The position numbers and the translations under genes are program-made. 64,000 bases of DNA, taken from contig NW_020167521.1 in assembly GCF_001641265.1 (NCBI RefSeq), positions 1,674,001-1,738,000 of the forward strand, written 5' to 3'. Of this stretch, positions 11,644-22,832 are shown one piece after another. The notes under the pieces are model-generated. The model was not told the origin of the DNA, did not search any database, and saw only the letters and a program-made list of their open reading frames with translations. Source of the DNA: Pseudogymnoascus destructans (lineage: Eukaryota > Ascomycota > Leotiomycetes > Thelebolales > Thelebolaceae). How positions within the stretch are numbered: position 1 is the stretch's first letter; the number at the start of each line of letters is the position of its first letter.

Positions 11644-13086
11644 TCAGTTCGCGCCCCTCGCGAGCGCCTTCGCCTTCCACATATCCCTCTCCGAGGCGAT
11701 CCTTGCAATCTCCGCCTCGAGCTCGTCAAAGCGCTCCATCTTCTTCTGCCTCGACTTGCGCGCCGCAAGCGTGTTGCGCGCGCGCTTGATGGCGACAGTG
11801 TCGTTGGGGTCCTCGACCACGATGGGTGGGAGGGGCTGGTTGCGCTTGCGGGCGCTGACACCCGCGGCTGCGGAGGCAGCCTTGGAGTGAGGAGAACTGT
11901 CGGAGCGACGGCGGCGCTCGCGGAGGGCGTCGCCGACCTCGAGCTCCTCGTCTGCGGCGAGAGGAGACGTATCAGCCGCGACGGGGGCGGGGAAGGAAAC
12001 GTCGCCTTCGGGGAAGAGGGGGAACCACGGGTCGCCGCCGTTGAGGTCGTCCGAGTTGTACATTGGGGAGACGTCGAGGTCGTGGAGGTAGTCGGGCGAC
12101 TCGTTGTATTGAGAGGGAGACGTCAGGTTGGTGAAGACGGTGGAGTTGGGCGCGGAGAAGGTGGCGTCGCGAACCATGAGGTCCTGCGGCGACACCGTGC
12201 CCATGCTCGTGGACGCGGAATCGGTTCGGTTCATGGCTGGTGCGGGCGAGTACATGGTGGGCACTGCGGGCGAGTACTTGTAGTCGAGATCTGGGAAGTT
12301 GACGTTGTCCGAGGACTTGAGGTCGAACGAGTCGAAGTCGTCGAATAAGTTCATGTCTGGGCGGGGGGTGTGAGTGTGAATCATCGCGAGGCTGTGAAAT
12401 GGGGTAGTGAATAATTACCTTGCGCCATGTTGGTGGGGGGGAACGATTGCATGTTGGTGCTGGTGCTCTGCGAGAACAGCGGGACGTGGGGACGGGTCCT
12501 AATCTGGGACTGTAGAGCGGCGGACGATGACGGGGCGGACAGCGCGTAGAACTGCTGGTGCTGCGCGAATGGATTGTATCGGTTTGTAAACGCTGGAGAA
12601 GAAATCTGATGGCCTGTGCCCTGGATGATCGCGGCTACTCTCTGGTTCTGTAGGGACGGGGCAGACAGGGGGCTTGCGGAGTGACGACGACTGTTACCAC
12701 TGGGGGCGTGGTTGCGGGGCAGATTAGGGATATTCTGAGCGTTGGGAGACGCGTCGAGAGAACGACGCGGGAAGAGCACGAAGTCCGGAGGAGTTTGATA
12801 ATCCGTCTGTGGGGAGGAGGGTTGCTGCGATTGCTGTGGTGCCAAAGGGCTCGTTGATTGGGGTTGGGTAGGCCATAGTGACTGAGGGTTTTGGGAAGCC
12901 GTCGTAAAGACGTTGGGTAGAATGGTGGAGGGGGGTAGTTGCTGAGAGCTTGAGCTGTTCCGAGGAATGCTGTTGTTCAGGTCTTGGAAAAGAACTGGGT
13001 ATTGGGGGGTGGAGTTGGGTGAGGTGCTTGAAGTTTCGAAATGAATCTTGAAAGCGTCCGGAAGACCAGGGGCGGGGTTAAGCCAT
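11644..13086 (-). CDS. cpcA/cpc-1: CPC1/GCN4-type bZIP regulator of amino-acid synthesis; start codon disrupted
   Basis: Two exons: from 12419 upward, and 11644-12356, with a 62-bp intron (donor GGTAAT at 12418). The C-terminus is a GCN4-type bZIP: basic region KRARNTLAARKSRQKK, then a short zipper and stop. Upstream are Ser/Pro/Gln-rich activation segments and an acidic central region (DMNLFDDFDSFDL). The family activates amino-acid biosynthesis genes on starvation and binds TGASTCA. The oddity is the start. The only well-placed ATG (13084-13086, context CCAAAATGGCT) meets TAA after two codons. One base fewer would put it in frame with everything downstream. The reading frame has no other ATG until about codon 215. 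A frameshift, a sequence error or a non-AUG start are the options. The family call is firm and the 5' end is not. Confidence 0.85.
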
Positions 13087-13362
13087 TTTGGGTGGATTGA
13101 CGACAATGGGTTGTGTATTTTGTTGTGTTGTGATATTGGTGTGTTGTTGTGTTGTGATGAGATGATGAGATGGTATTTTGGGGGGAGTTGAAGAGAAGAA
13201 AGAAGGGAAGAAAAGAGAAGGAAAAAAACAGAAGCGTGGGGCAATGGGTGGGTTATAACTATTTTCCGTGGCAGCCTCAGGGTGACAAATTGAGCGGTTA
13301 GTGGGGTGTGGGAAGTCGTAGTCGTATAGGGGTGGTGACAGCGAAGGGCGGGGCTGTAGCAT
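13087..13362 (-). promoter_or_regulatory. CPC1 leader with upstream ORFs
   Basis: Reading on the minus strand, an ATG at 13360-13362 opens a 90-odd codon frame that runs to the TAA overlapping the presumed CPC1 start. A second ATG at 13376-13378 opens a separate frame of about 25 codons. Upstream ORFs are a hallmark of GCN4/cpc-1 messages, where they delay reinitiation until eIF2alpha is phosphorylated. The leader is rich in C, T and A and contains no AG acceptor near the start codon, so an intron cannot repair the frame. Confidence 0.55.
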
Positions 13363-13403
13363 GGCAGGCAAGTAGCATGGCACGTCCAATCCGCGCTGTC
13401 GAT

Positions 13404-13444
13404 ACCTGGAGTGGATGCATCACATTATTACATCCACTCCAGGT
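13404..13444. repeat. Perfect hairpin, 14-bp arms
   Basis: ACCTGGAGTGGATG at 13404-13417 is matched by its exact reverse complement at 13431-13444, with a 13-nt A/T-rich loop. It lies just upstream of the CPC1 upstream ORFs, so it may be in the promoter or the start of the leader. Confidence 0.9.
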
Positions 13445-13474
13445 GTGGGTGGGAGAGAGATTGGCATTGCATTC

Positions 13475-13481
13475 TGACTCA
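13475..13481. promoter_or_regulatory. CPC1/GCN4 binding site (TGACTCA)
   Basis: A perfect match to the TGASTCA element lies 389 bp upstream of the disrupted CPC1 start. Neurospora cpc-1 and Aspergillus cpcA are known to act on their own promoters through such sites, so autoregulation is a reasonable inference. Confidence 0.65.
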
Positions 13482-13583
13482 TAGTTGCTTACTAGGGGTG
13501 ATGGGCATTACTGCCTCGGGCATTACTGCCTCAGGCATCCACACGCCGCCTCGTCCACCGTAGACACTAGTCGGGAGGCCGAG

Positions 13584-13590
13584 TGAGTCA
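13584..13590. promoter_or_regulatory. Second CPC1/GCN4 binding site (TGAGTCA)
   Basis: This is a second perfect TGASTCA element, about 100 bp further upstream than the first. Two perfect palindromic sites within 120 bp ahead of a GCN4-type gene are unlikely by chance and support positive autoregulation. Confidence 0.65.
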
Positions 13591-13666
13591 TAGGTTAGTT
13601 GCCGGTCCACTTCACACAAAACATTCCAGACATTTGTGTGCTATGAGAGCATACTCTGTCTTCTCT

Positions 13667-13846
13667 GGATGCCCTCTATTCTCGGGATGCCCTCTATTCT
13701 CGGGATGCCCTCTATTCTCTGGATGCCCTCTATTCTCGGGATGCCCTCTATTCTCTGGATGCCCTATATTCTCTGGATGCCCTATATTCTCTGGATGCCC
13801 TCTATTCTCTGGATGCCCTATATTGTCTGGATGCCCTATATTCTCT
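13667..13846 (+). repeat. Minisatellite, 18 bp x 10
   Basis: Ten tandem copies of an 18-bp unit, GGATGCCCTCTATTCTCG and close variants, run from 13667 to 13846. Variation is mostly at the C/A in CCCTCTA/CCCTATA and the final base. The period is a multiple of three, so it stays open in several frames (Gly-Cys-Pro-Leu-Phe-Ser units), but no start, splice or homology suggests it is translated. Confidence 0.95.
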
Positions 13847-14081
13847 CTATCCTCTCTTCTCTGCCCACCTATCCTAATATCCCCATCTTAGTCCTGTCCA
13901 TTGCCCACTCGCTGTTGTAGTACTATCAAATGAAAGAAGAAAACGACGACGCATAATTGAAGAAAATCCCCCCAGGTTTTGCGAACCCCAAAAAGGAAAT
14001 TTGTTGGTTGTTGAGATGACGAGAATTACAAAAGAGAAAATCCACACCCTCCCCTCCCCTCCCCTCCCCCACTCCCCCACT

Positions 14082-15660
14082 CTATCTCAACCCAATAACA
14101 CTCATCTCCAGCGTCCACACCCTCCTAATCCAGACCTTCAGCTTCCCCTCCACCCCCTCCACCCCCTCCAGCTCCACCCCCTCCCACCAGCACCTCCTCG
14201 CCGGTTTACGCCAGAACAACAGCAGTTTCTGCGCCATGCCTACAGCAGCGCCGCCCTCGGCGCCGGAACGGACGTCAGTGCGCAGGCGTGCGAGGGCCAG
14301 GCTGCAGATTACGGCTTTGTTCGGTTCGCCGGCCCGGTGGCCCCAGCCGTCTGTGTGGTTGAAGCCGCTAAAGACACGATATCAGCTTTGAACACAACTA
14401 ACTAACACGGGGAAAGGTTAGCACCCACCCAGCAGTCAACATCTCAATCAAATGCTGCTCCGTCGTCCCCGTCTCCTCACTCCTCCTCAGCCCCGAAAAA
14501 ACCCCATCCTGCCCCAACAGCGCCTTCCCCGCCGCCCGCTTCACCTCCACCATCTCGCTCTGCTCGATGTCCGCGCGCGGCGGGATGGCGTAGAAGTCCA
14601 GATCTTCGCGGAGGACGATGATGCCCGCGCGGTCGCGGAGCATGTCGCGTGCGGATCCGGCGGGGTTGTCGAGGTTGCTGGTGTTTTCGTCGTCGAGGGT
14701 GGAGGGGGCGTCGGGGATGGTTTGCGCGACGTTGCGGAAGAATTCGAGCATGTATTGGAGGGAGGCTGGGTCGTACTGTGGGGGGGGGGGATAGTTAGTG
14801 GGTGTGCGTTGGATTGGGGGGGGAGGGGGAGCTTACGTCGACTTGGAAGGCGTCGCCTTCCTGGTAGGCGTTTACGTGGCCATCTGGTAAAAGCCCGTTG
14901 GGGAAGAGGGATAGGAGTACGAATTCGGGGAGTGTTAAGAGTTCGTCTCTTGATAGAGTGAAGCGCGTGCCCCTGTCTCTGTTAGCTATACCCCTGACCA
15001 AAACTCCATTCCTAAACCTACCTCAGGTCCATAATGATATCCTCATCAGCACCAGCATCTATCCAGTCAGCATCTCTGTCAATTCCCGCAGGCGAACCGA
15101 CAAAACTCACCTCCAAGCGTATTTACCGACGGCGGACCACCCTGCTGCACCTGAGTAAGAATACTCGCAACTGCTCCCGCGGCCGCCATCAGATAGCTGA
15201 ACGAGAGTAACGGGCTCGACCCTTCCGTGTATGCAGGCGGAGGCTCTTCGTCGTCCTTCTTACACGAAGATTCGCCCTTATTATCCTGCGGTAACGCTGC
15301 CTTTGTCTCTGCAACCGCGTCGTCGACTCGTGTCCGAGGTCCAAACTCAGGGGCTAGCGATGCGTAGGCTGGTACTGAAGCCGAGCTCGCTGCGTCGGGG
15401 ACTGCTACCTCGTCAGCGGTGCCAGGGTCGGCGGCGGTGGACGAGAAGTAATTGTCGTGCACCGAAAATGGTGGTGGGCTGCGAGAACAGGGTCGGACCG
15501 AGGATGAGGCTCCTTCTGACTCCTGCGGGTACTGCGGCGGCGGTGAAGACGGCGTGCTGCGCTCAATTCGCGACTGCTCCTCCTGCGACTTGTCGTGCTG
15601 CGCGCGGTGGCCGTGGCCGATGGGAACGGGGCCGGCGCGGGCGTCGGGCGTGTCTGACAA
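14082..15660 (-). CDS. WHI2: WHI2-like phosphatase activator (BTB/POZ-like)
   Basis: Minus-strand exons fit splice signals and frame: 15111 upward, 15022-15073, 14837-14972, 14429-14775 and 14082-14367. After a Ser/Pro-rich N-terminus the conserved core starts with RGTRFTLSRDELLTLPEFVL, then FPNGLLPDGH, DYDPASLQYMLEFFRN and DLDFYAIPP. The C-terminal exon has a Trp-rich end closing with VWTLEMSVIGLR. Whi2 works with Psr1/Psr2 phosphatases in stress response and restrains TORC1 under low amino acids. The 5' end is unresolved. The first coding frame stays open to a TAG at 15778-15780 but has no ATG, so I placed the border at a TTG (15660). A small upstream exon or a non-AUG start is likely. Confidence 0.83.
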
Positions 15661-15780
15661 CGTCGTGGCCGATGGGGAGGAGATGGGGTTTAGAGTCGAT
15701 GGGTTGGGCCTCGCGGCTGGATTATCGGATGTGATGTTGATGGGTAAAAGATATCGCTTGGGTGGATGCGCGAGGTTCTA

Positions 15781-16647
15781 TACCAACGGGGTATCAAATG
15801 GGCATATATATCCAGGTGTATTGACGGGGTTGGGGGTGGTGGTGTTATTGTGTAGTTGTTGCCGGTGAGCTCTCTAGCTGCGTCTCTCTCTCTCCTATCG
15901 CTTGCCTCGCTTGTTGTTGATATGGCGTTGGTGTTGCTTGGTGCTTGGCCAATTTGTGGGACCCCTGCCACTTGTAGCCGCCGTCATTGAAAGTCTATCG
16001 GAGGTCTGTCACTAAACTACTTTCTAGCACACACCTCACCTATCAAAACTCATTCGCCATCACACATTATAGGGGTCACCACAAAAATCATTGGATCACC
16101 GATCCACTCTTTATCTTTTATTCACAAATTTACCCAAAGCAGCCCTCAATCATACTATACAAACTATACACTATTAATAGACTGCCAGGTGTGCTGAAAC
16201 CTCCAATTGCACTGTATCAGCCAAAGATCCAAGGAAGCGGATATTGTAAAAGTCATAACATGCCCTAAAAGATCAGTTTAACGGCGATCTTGACATTTCG
16301 CCAAGAGGCATCATGGCTGCTTTTCTTACTGCAGGGGCAAGGATGAGGAGGAATCCGAAAAGATGCTGGAGTGCATCAAGAACTACAAGAGTGAGCAGCC
16401 AACCCAGGTTTTCGTTGGCTTGAAGTGTGATGAGCGTTCAGGCGCGACGATGTTGAGGAGGTCGAGCGGTTGGGCTGGTTTAGTGGTGCTGGGTCTGGTG
16501 GTCTCGACGGCTGCCACGATGTTGTAGGGAGATTGGCGGGGACGGCGAGGATGTGGGTAACCCAGGCGGTCATAATAGAGGCGTGCGGGCGGTATCAATC
16601 ACAGCATGGAGCAACGGACAACTTTCTTGATACCAAACAATGAATAT
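15781..16647. other. Intergenic; possible short coding relic
   Basis: No gene can be supported. On the plus strand, after a splice-like TGCAG near 16334, a short open stretch (about 16336-16450) reads as acidic, conserved-looking protein (begins GKDEEESEKMLECIKN) and then dissolves. I cannot assign it to a family. It may be the relic of a lost exon. Confidence 0.35.
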
Positions 16648-18817
16648 TTATTCTTCATCACTAGCATCACCGAAAATTGATTTAAACACGGCCTCTCCGG
16701 GCCTTTCGCCTTCTAATGCTTCGTTCCGTTCCGTATCAACCACAACTTCCCTAGGCCGTTCCACCAGTGGTATTACATCTCCGCCAGTCGCAGTTTGATA
16801 GTGTTGGTTGCGGCCACCAGACTCCCTGATCAAATCGTCGATATCAGACTTCGAAATCAACTCCGAGGCCCGGGGAGGTTGGCCGGTATTAGTCGCTGGA
16901 CCAGAATCTTTCCCACCAGCCCTTTCGTTCTCGGGGTCTGGCTGTACATGAGCCGGAGGGCGAACCCCAAATCTCTTGCACAGTAGCCTAGTTGGGTAGA
17001 AATCTTCCTTTGATCTCGTCAGGCGCCCAAACATACCAGCCTTGGCCGCGGCTTCGGCTGGATCTTCCTGCTTTGGCTGCGGCTTACTGAGTAGAGTCTC
17101 AGATTTGTTCGCAGCGCCTTCAGATGTGGTAGGTGCTGAGGACGAGGAAGTAAACCGGGTTGCCATCATTCCAGCCATCGGCTTGAAGATCTGCGCACTA
17201 TGTGCAAACTCCTGAAGTTCCCTAATCCAGTCCTCCTTTGCCACCCCAGGTTCCTTCTCAGGAAGCCCGTCTCTAATGCCTGCTTGTATTTCCAAGTAAA
17301 TTTTATACCGTGACCGTTTTTCTTCGTTGTCGGAATATGGCATCCAACCACTCCCACTCCGGCCCAGTGCAGCCACGGCGACATCAATGTCAATATTTGG
17401 AATTTGACCAGGCGATTCTCGACGACGTTCAGGTGGTGGAACATAACCCTCTGGGACTTCTCCTAGAGCTGCAGGCAGGTTTGTCTTCCCTGATGCTGAG
17501 GCGATTCGATCTCGGGCGGACTTGGAGAGGAAGTCGAAAACGGACTTCCCTGGCAAAGGTGTCTCGCCCAGTAACGCTGCACGCGATTTCGGGTCTAATG
17601 TCGAGGCTCTGGCGGTATCTGCAGTTGATATATAATCAGATGCTCCTGAGGCAGCGGTTGTTGTTTTTGCAGAAGTCCAATCTGGAGGAACTTCGACTGG
17701 TCGATATTTATCCATCGAAGTGACGTCGACGGAGTCCGTCCCACTGCCCAATACGAATCCATCTAGAGGAAGGCGCCCATCATGACATTTCCGGAATCCC
17801 AGAGATGCCCTTGCTGCTGCTGCCTTTTTAGAAATGAACACCGGCTTGGCCGCGCCACTAATGACTGGATTCTTCTTTTTCCTGTCGCCGCCAATAACTT
17901 TATTGTATGATATTTTAGGGCCAATTTCGTATGGATCTTCGTCATCAGAGCCAGTGTCGTTTAGCACCCCCATGCCGATACCACCGCGAACTGCTTTCTT
18001 TGCCTTCTTGGTTGTCATTGGCCGGGTTGTTCCAAACACTTCCCCCCTGTCGACTTCCGGTTTAGAAACAGCATTGTTTTGATTTTCTTCTCCCAGCTTG
18101 GCCGAGCCAGCAAACCCCAACCCTTTGTGATCGATCTTTCGAATAAATGTAATCATTGGCGTATTATCTGGCGCAAAAAGATGCTCCTCTTGGGACTGGC
18201 CAGCACTTGGAATCTCCATGCCCAGCCGCGCAGCCCTTCGAATTTTTGGTCCCACCCCTTGACCTTCTCGCCATCCCATTTTCTTCAGAAGTTTGACTCC
18301 CATTGTCTCGCCCTCTGTTTTGAAAAGGTCCATGTAGCCTCCACGCTTCATGACCTCACCTTCCGTAGAGCCCAATGCAGTGAAATCCCCGGCTGTGAGG
18401 ACTCTCTGGTGTTCTTCGGCATCCGCAAGATCTTCCTCATCCATAAAATCCTCAGGCCGCCGTTCTATTATCTTGGTTTCGCCATTCTTGCGGCTCGATC
18501 GTGACGAGACAAAGGTGGATGGAGTCCATCCTTCTTTCGATCCAACAGTGTTGAAGTAGCTATAATATACAGTCAGTAACAGTTCAGCCAGGCGAAGACG
18601 AAGAATCATACCCTGCGCTAAATCCACCTGTGAACGCTCCATGTAGACGTTTCCTTCCTCTCTCATCCGTCACCTCTTGCTTCCAAACAGGAACATACGA
18701 CCCGTCATCCCGGACATCAGGATCTAGCGGAGGAAGCGGAGTGCCATAAGCTACAAACGGGCTCTGCTTGGCCCGTAAGTCAGACTCGTAGGCGGCGCGC
18801 GTTCGTTTCACGGACAT
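16648..18817 (-). CDS. G-patch protein, GPATCH1-like
   Basis: Two exons, 18612-18817 and 16648-18559, give 705 residues. The N-terminus (residues about 1-70) matches the conserved region of GPATCH1-type proteins: SPFVAYGTPLPPLD, then VPVWKQEV and RLHGAFTGGFSAGYFNTVG. A second conserved block, RRPEDFMDEEDLADAEE, is followed by the G-patch itself at about residues 170-200 (GVKLLKKMGWREGQGVG). The rest is charged and low in structure. G-patch proteins bind and activate DEAH helicases, and GPATCH1 family members are found in spliceosomes, so a role in splicing is inferred. The gene diverges from KIN1. Confidence 0.9.
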
Positions 18818-19560
18818 TTCTCGACATGAATGCGGTTGACAAATGTTTCGTTTTGCCTGACCTTGCTGGAGTGCGATTCACGTCCTTATCTTAGCCGCTT
18901 TAAGCGCGCTCAGGAAGTTTGAGTACTATTGAATCTATTTGGGAAACAATGGGAGCTATAGGAAAATGAAACTTAGTCAAGGCAGATAGTTGGCATTTCT
19001 AGGCTCATGCTGCATAGCATAAATTATTTTATTATTGGCTTAATATGTGGTAGCGCAAAGTATCCCGTTGACTCTCAAGGATGGACGCCAAGTAACCAGT
19101 TGTGTCGGGTGAGGATCTTGGGTTGCTTTGTCCGTCTTGTGCCAAGGTACGACACGACAGCATGTCAGGTCCCATCTCGGAATGCCATCGAGCATGAAAC
19201 TAGCCCTTAGAGACACATTTTGATCTATGTCTCCTTTATGTGAAGCTCCTTTGAAATAATGCCTATATCCCAACTGTAAATCAGACTTTAAGTGTCAAGA
19301 AACGCCACGACTGAACTGCCACGCTTACCGTTGACCCGCATTTGCGTCTGCCAACCTTGCCAACCTACCTTGGGCTATAGCAACATCCACCACAAACCAT
19401 GCAACGTTGATGACGCCCAGCTGCAAACCAACCACACCTGTCGCGATAGCATATCAGGCTTTCGTTTCCATTAAACGTCTCGTTCGATCTTGATATCGAG
19501 TACATACGGCACCGCGAGAAGCTTGGCTACATTGATCTTCAGCGGCGCCGCTGGCTAACA
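18818..19560. promoter_or_regulatory. Divergent G-patch/KIN1 promoter region
   Basis: The 743-bp gap separates the two start codons. It has A/T-rich stretches near the G-patch gene and a C/A-rich leader-like segment ahead of KIN1. I saw no clear factor site. Confidence 0.45.
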
Positions 19561-22500
19561 ATGTCAGCAACCGCCTCAGCTCCTCCCAGTGCAGTTGAAG
19601 CACAGGGCACATCCAGACGTGAGGGGCAGGGGTCTTCCAGGCGCGACAGTCAATCGTATACGAATTCATCCCGGACTCAGTCGACGAGATCGAGACCCTC
19701 TGCTGCTGTTCCCAGCCCAGTTCGCGCCCACTCCTCGAATTCACGGCCGACCTCGCGACGCGTGGACGAGATACTCCCGCAACAAGACTATGAGACAACG
19801 AACGTAGCTCAACCAAGCAGGAAGAGGTCCACCGATCGTACCAACCATATTCGGACAGAGTCGACGAGAAGCGGACATACCAGGAGCTCGTCGCGCCATC
19901 ATCCCACCTCAGATATGGCGAGCGCAGCTAGTAGCTCGAGTGCCGCTGGCCCAGCGCCAGTTGTGGTCCCCGTGGAACAAAAGGCCACGAGACAAGGGAG
20001 ATCGAGGACTGTGATACCCGCTCAGACAGGTAACTGGATCCTGGGGAAGACCATTGGTTCGGGAAGTATGGGGAAGGTGAAGTTAGCGAGACGTGTAGAA
20101 GGTCAAGAAGAGGTAACGAAACGATAGCCCATGACATTATCACTAGGTTACTAACTGTTCGCTGCAGGTTGCTGTCAAGATCGTTCCCCGCGGCTCGACC
20201 CCCGATGAATCCCAGCAGCAGAGCCGGGCTGATCGCGAGCGTGCGGAACGCTCCAAGGAGGTACGCACTGCTAGAGAAGCCGCAATCGTGACGCTCCTCG
20301 ACCACCCATACATATGCAGCATGCGAGATATCGTACGCACGAGCCACCATTGGTATATGCTATTCGAATACGTCAATGGAGGCCAAATGCTCGACTATAT
20401 CATCTCTCATGGTAAATTGAAGGAGAAGCTGGCGAGGAAATTCACACGCCAAATTTCCAGTGCTCTTGACTATTGTCACCGCAATAGCATCATCCATAGA
20501 GATCTCAAGATCGAGAACATTCTCATAAGCAAGACAGGTGATATAAAAATCATCGATTTCGGCTTGAGCAACTTGTTTGCACCAAAATCACACCTGAAAA
20601 CATTCTGCGGCAGTCTTTACTTTGCGGCACCAGAATTGCTGCAGGCCAAGGCGTATACCGGCCCTGAGGTTGACATTTGGAGTTTCGGGATTGTTTTGTT
20701 TGTTCTGGTGTGTGGAAAAGTTCCATTTGATGACCAGAGTATGCAAGCTCTGCATGCCAAAATCAAGAGGGGCATTGTCGAGTACCCGAGTTGGCTCAGT
20801 TCTGGTAAGCTTCTCCCGTTCTTATAACATGCCCATCCACTAACAAAAGTCAGACTGTAAAAATCTTATCTCACGGATGCTTGTAACAGACCCAAAACAA
20901 AGAGCCACTCTTCATGAAATCATGAATCATCCGTGGATACTCAAGGGTTTTGGCTTCCCTCCAGAAAACCATCTCCCCGCACGCGAACCAATTCAACTTC
21001 CTCTTGATCCTGAGGTGGTACATGCCATGACAGGATTTGATTTCGGTGCGCCGGAACTTATCCACCAGCAATTAACGGAAGTTATTGAGTCTGACGACTA
21101 CCAACGCGGTATTCGACTAGCCGCCCGCGACAAGGGATCGCAAACTCCGAGGGACGTTGAGAAGAAGAGAGGATTTGGTTTTGACTTCTACAAGCGCAGA
21201 AGCTCCACAAATAGCAAGGACACACTCACAACACCTTCGACTGAAGGCTTGCAATTGGGCAACGACCCGATAAATGCATTCCATCCTCTGATATCCGTCT
21301 ACTACTTGGTTCGTGAGAAGCAAGATAGGGATCGTAGAGCAGCCAATCCAGGGGCTACTAGCCTGCCACGTTCTCCAAATGAGGCGCCTCTGCAAATGGC
21401 TGAGATTGCTCCCCCTCAGGCTGCACATACCAATACGGCAGCGTATGAAATGCCAGGTGAGGCGGCAACTGGAGGAAGAACTCGCGCCCGTGCACGAACA
21501 CATGGCGAAGAAGATGTTACCGAATCCATGAAGAACTTGAAGGTTGGAGGAGCAAGCGGACCTACCTCTCCAGCTGCCGTTGATGCGCCAGGCGGGCAAC
21601 TGAAGAAGGAGAGTGCTGCAACCAGCCTTCTTAGGCGATTCAGCACACGTAAACGCAAGGATACACCTGAGCGAAATATTGACAAGCATTATCCCCCAGT
21701 TGTAACAGTGCGATCGCCAAGTGAGGCACCGACTACACCGAGAAAGAGCTTCAGTATTCGTCGTGTTAGAGAACGCGACCGTGGCGCTCAATCAAGCACC
21801 ATTCTGCCTTCAAGCACCAGCAACCGTCAGGACCGTGACTTGCTGACTCCACCACAAACAGCAGACGGCGTGAGGAGAGGCAAGATGATCGGAAGATCTA
21901 CAAGCGTCAACTCAGCAGAATACCGCCGACGCCATGAAGACCGTGACCCTAAGCTGCGGGTGACGTACAAAGAGCCACCAGCAACAAGCGGTTCAGACCA
22001 CTCACTTGCAAGTGGAATTTCCATGAATGAGAAGTCTCGCGATGAGGACCAGAGTGCAGCCCCACGCTCTGGAACTAACAGAGCGAAATCGCTCGGCCAC
22101 GCCAGGAGAGAGAGCATCCAAGCTCGCCGTGCCAGACGCGAGGAGGCAAAGGAGAAGGACATCCCAGAGAAGGCCAGTCTGGAGGTATCCGATAATAACG
22201 GCGATAGCTATGGCAATGCCGAAAACGCGAGACCCGTATTCCTGAAGGGTCTCTTTAGTGTGTCGACCACCTCGACGAAGCCTGTCAACACTATTAGAAC
22301 GGATATCATTCGCGTTTTGAATCAACTCAACGTGAATTACAAAGAGATTCGGGGAGGATTCCAGTGTCGCCACATGCCCAGCATCGACTTGAAGAAGGTG
22401 GTTGATGTTCCTTCCAGCTCCCAGAACTTGCAACCTCCGGGGTCCTCACACCGTCGTCGCATCAGTTTTGGTGGGTTTACCTTGGGCGGCGGCAATGATC

Positions 22501-22832
22501 GAGAGCGTGATGAATATAGAGATGTTGAGAGAATTGCTCCAGCACCAAAGAATTCCCGACGTGCTGCTGCAGATGTGAGCTATTCCAACTCGGACGTATC
22601 TGATGATAGCATTGGCCGATCTAAGCAACGCAGCTCGTCGAGGAGAGCTGCGGGAGAGACTACCACCCATGTCCAGAGCGATCTTGGTGGCAGCATGATT
22701 CTTGAGTTTGAGATATTGATTGTCAAGGTTCCACTGTTCTCTCTGCACGGAATCCAGTTTAAGAGACTGACTGGGGGTACTTGGCAATACAAGAATATGG
22801 CGGATCAAATCTTGAAGGAGCTTCGCCTCTAA
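19561..22832 (+). CDS. KIN1: KIN1/MARK-type Ser/Thr protein kinase
   Basis: Three exons, 19561-20112, 20168-20804 and 20854-22832, give 1,055 residues, close to yeast Kin1. A Ser/Arg-rich N-terminus precedes the kinase domain: glycine loop GSGSMG at residues 166-171, catalytic Lys in VAVK (185-188), HRDLKIEN with HRD at 294-296, DFG at 314-316 and APE near 338-340. A long Ser/Arg-rich linker leads to a KA1 domain at the C-terminus (about 930-1055; contains IRTDIIRVLNQLNVNY and ends KNMADQILKELRL). Kin1/Kin2 act at the plasma membrane in polarity, exocytosis and the unfolded protein response. All catalytic residues are present. The last coding segment is repeated as decaying copies just after the stop. 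Confidence 0.95.

Noticed and set aside
11626..12348. 240-codon plus-strand frame opposite CPC1
   Set aside because: A shadow frame; the minus strand holds the bZIP and good splice sites.
13667..13846. Minisatellite as a CRISPR array
   Set aside because: The units are contiguous with no unique spacers, and this is nuclear fungal DNA.
13583..13891. Repeat-containing open frame as a Cys-rich secreted peptide
   Set aside because: The open frame follows only from the repeat period being a multiple of three; there is no signal peptide or processing site.
15690..15971. Minus-strand open frame upstream of WHI2 as its first exon
   Set aside because: It is in another frame, starts without ATG, and has no convincing donor-acceptor pair leading into the WHI2 frame.
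16336..16450. Short conserved-looking peptide on the plus strand as a gene
   Set aside because: Too short, no second exon or start that fits, and no family recognised. Kept only as a note in the intergenic entry.
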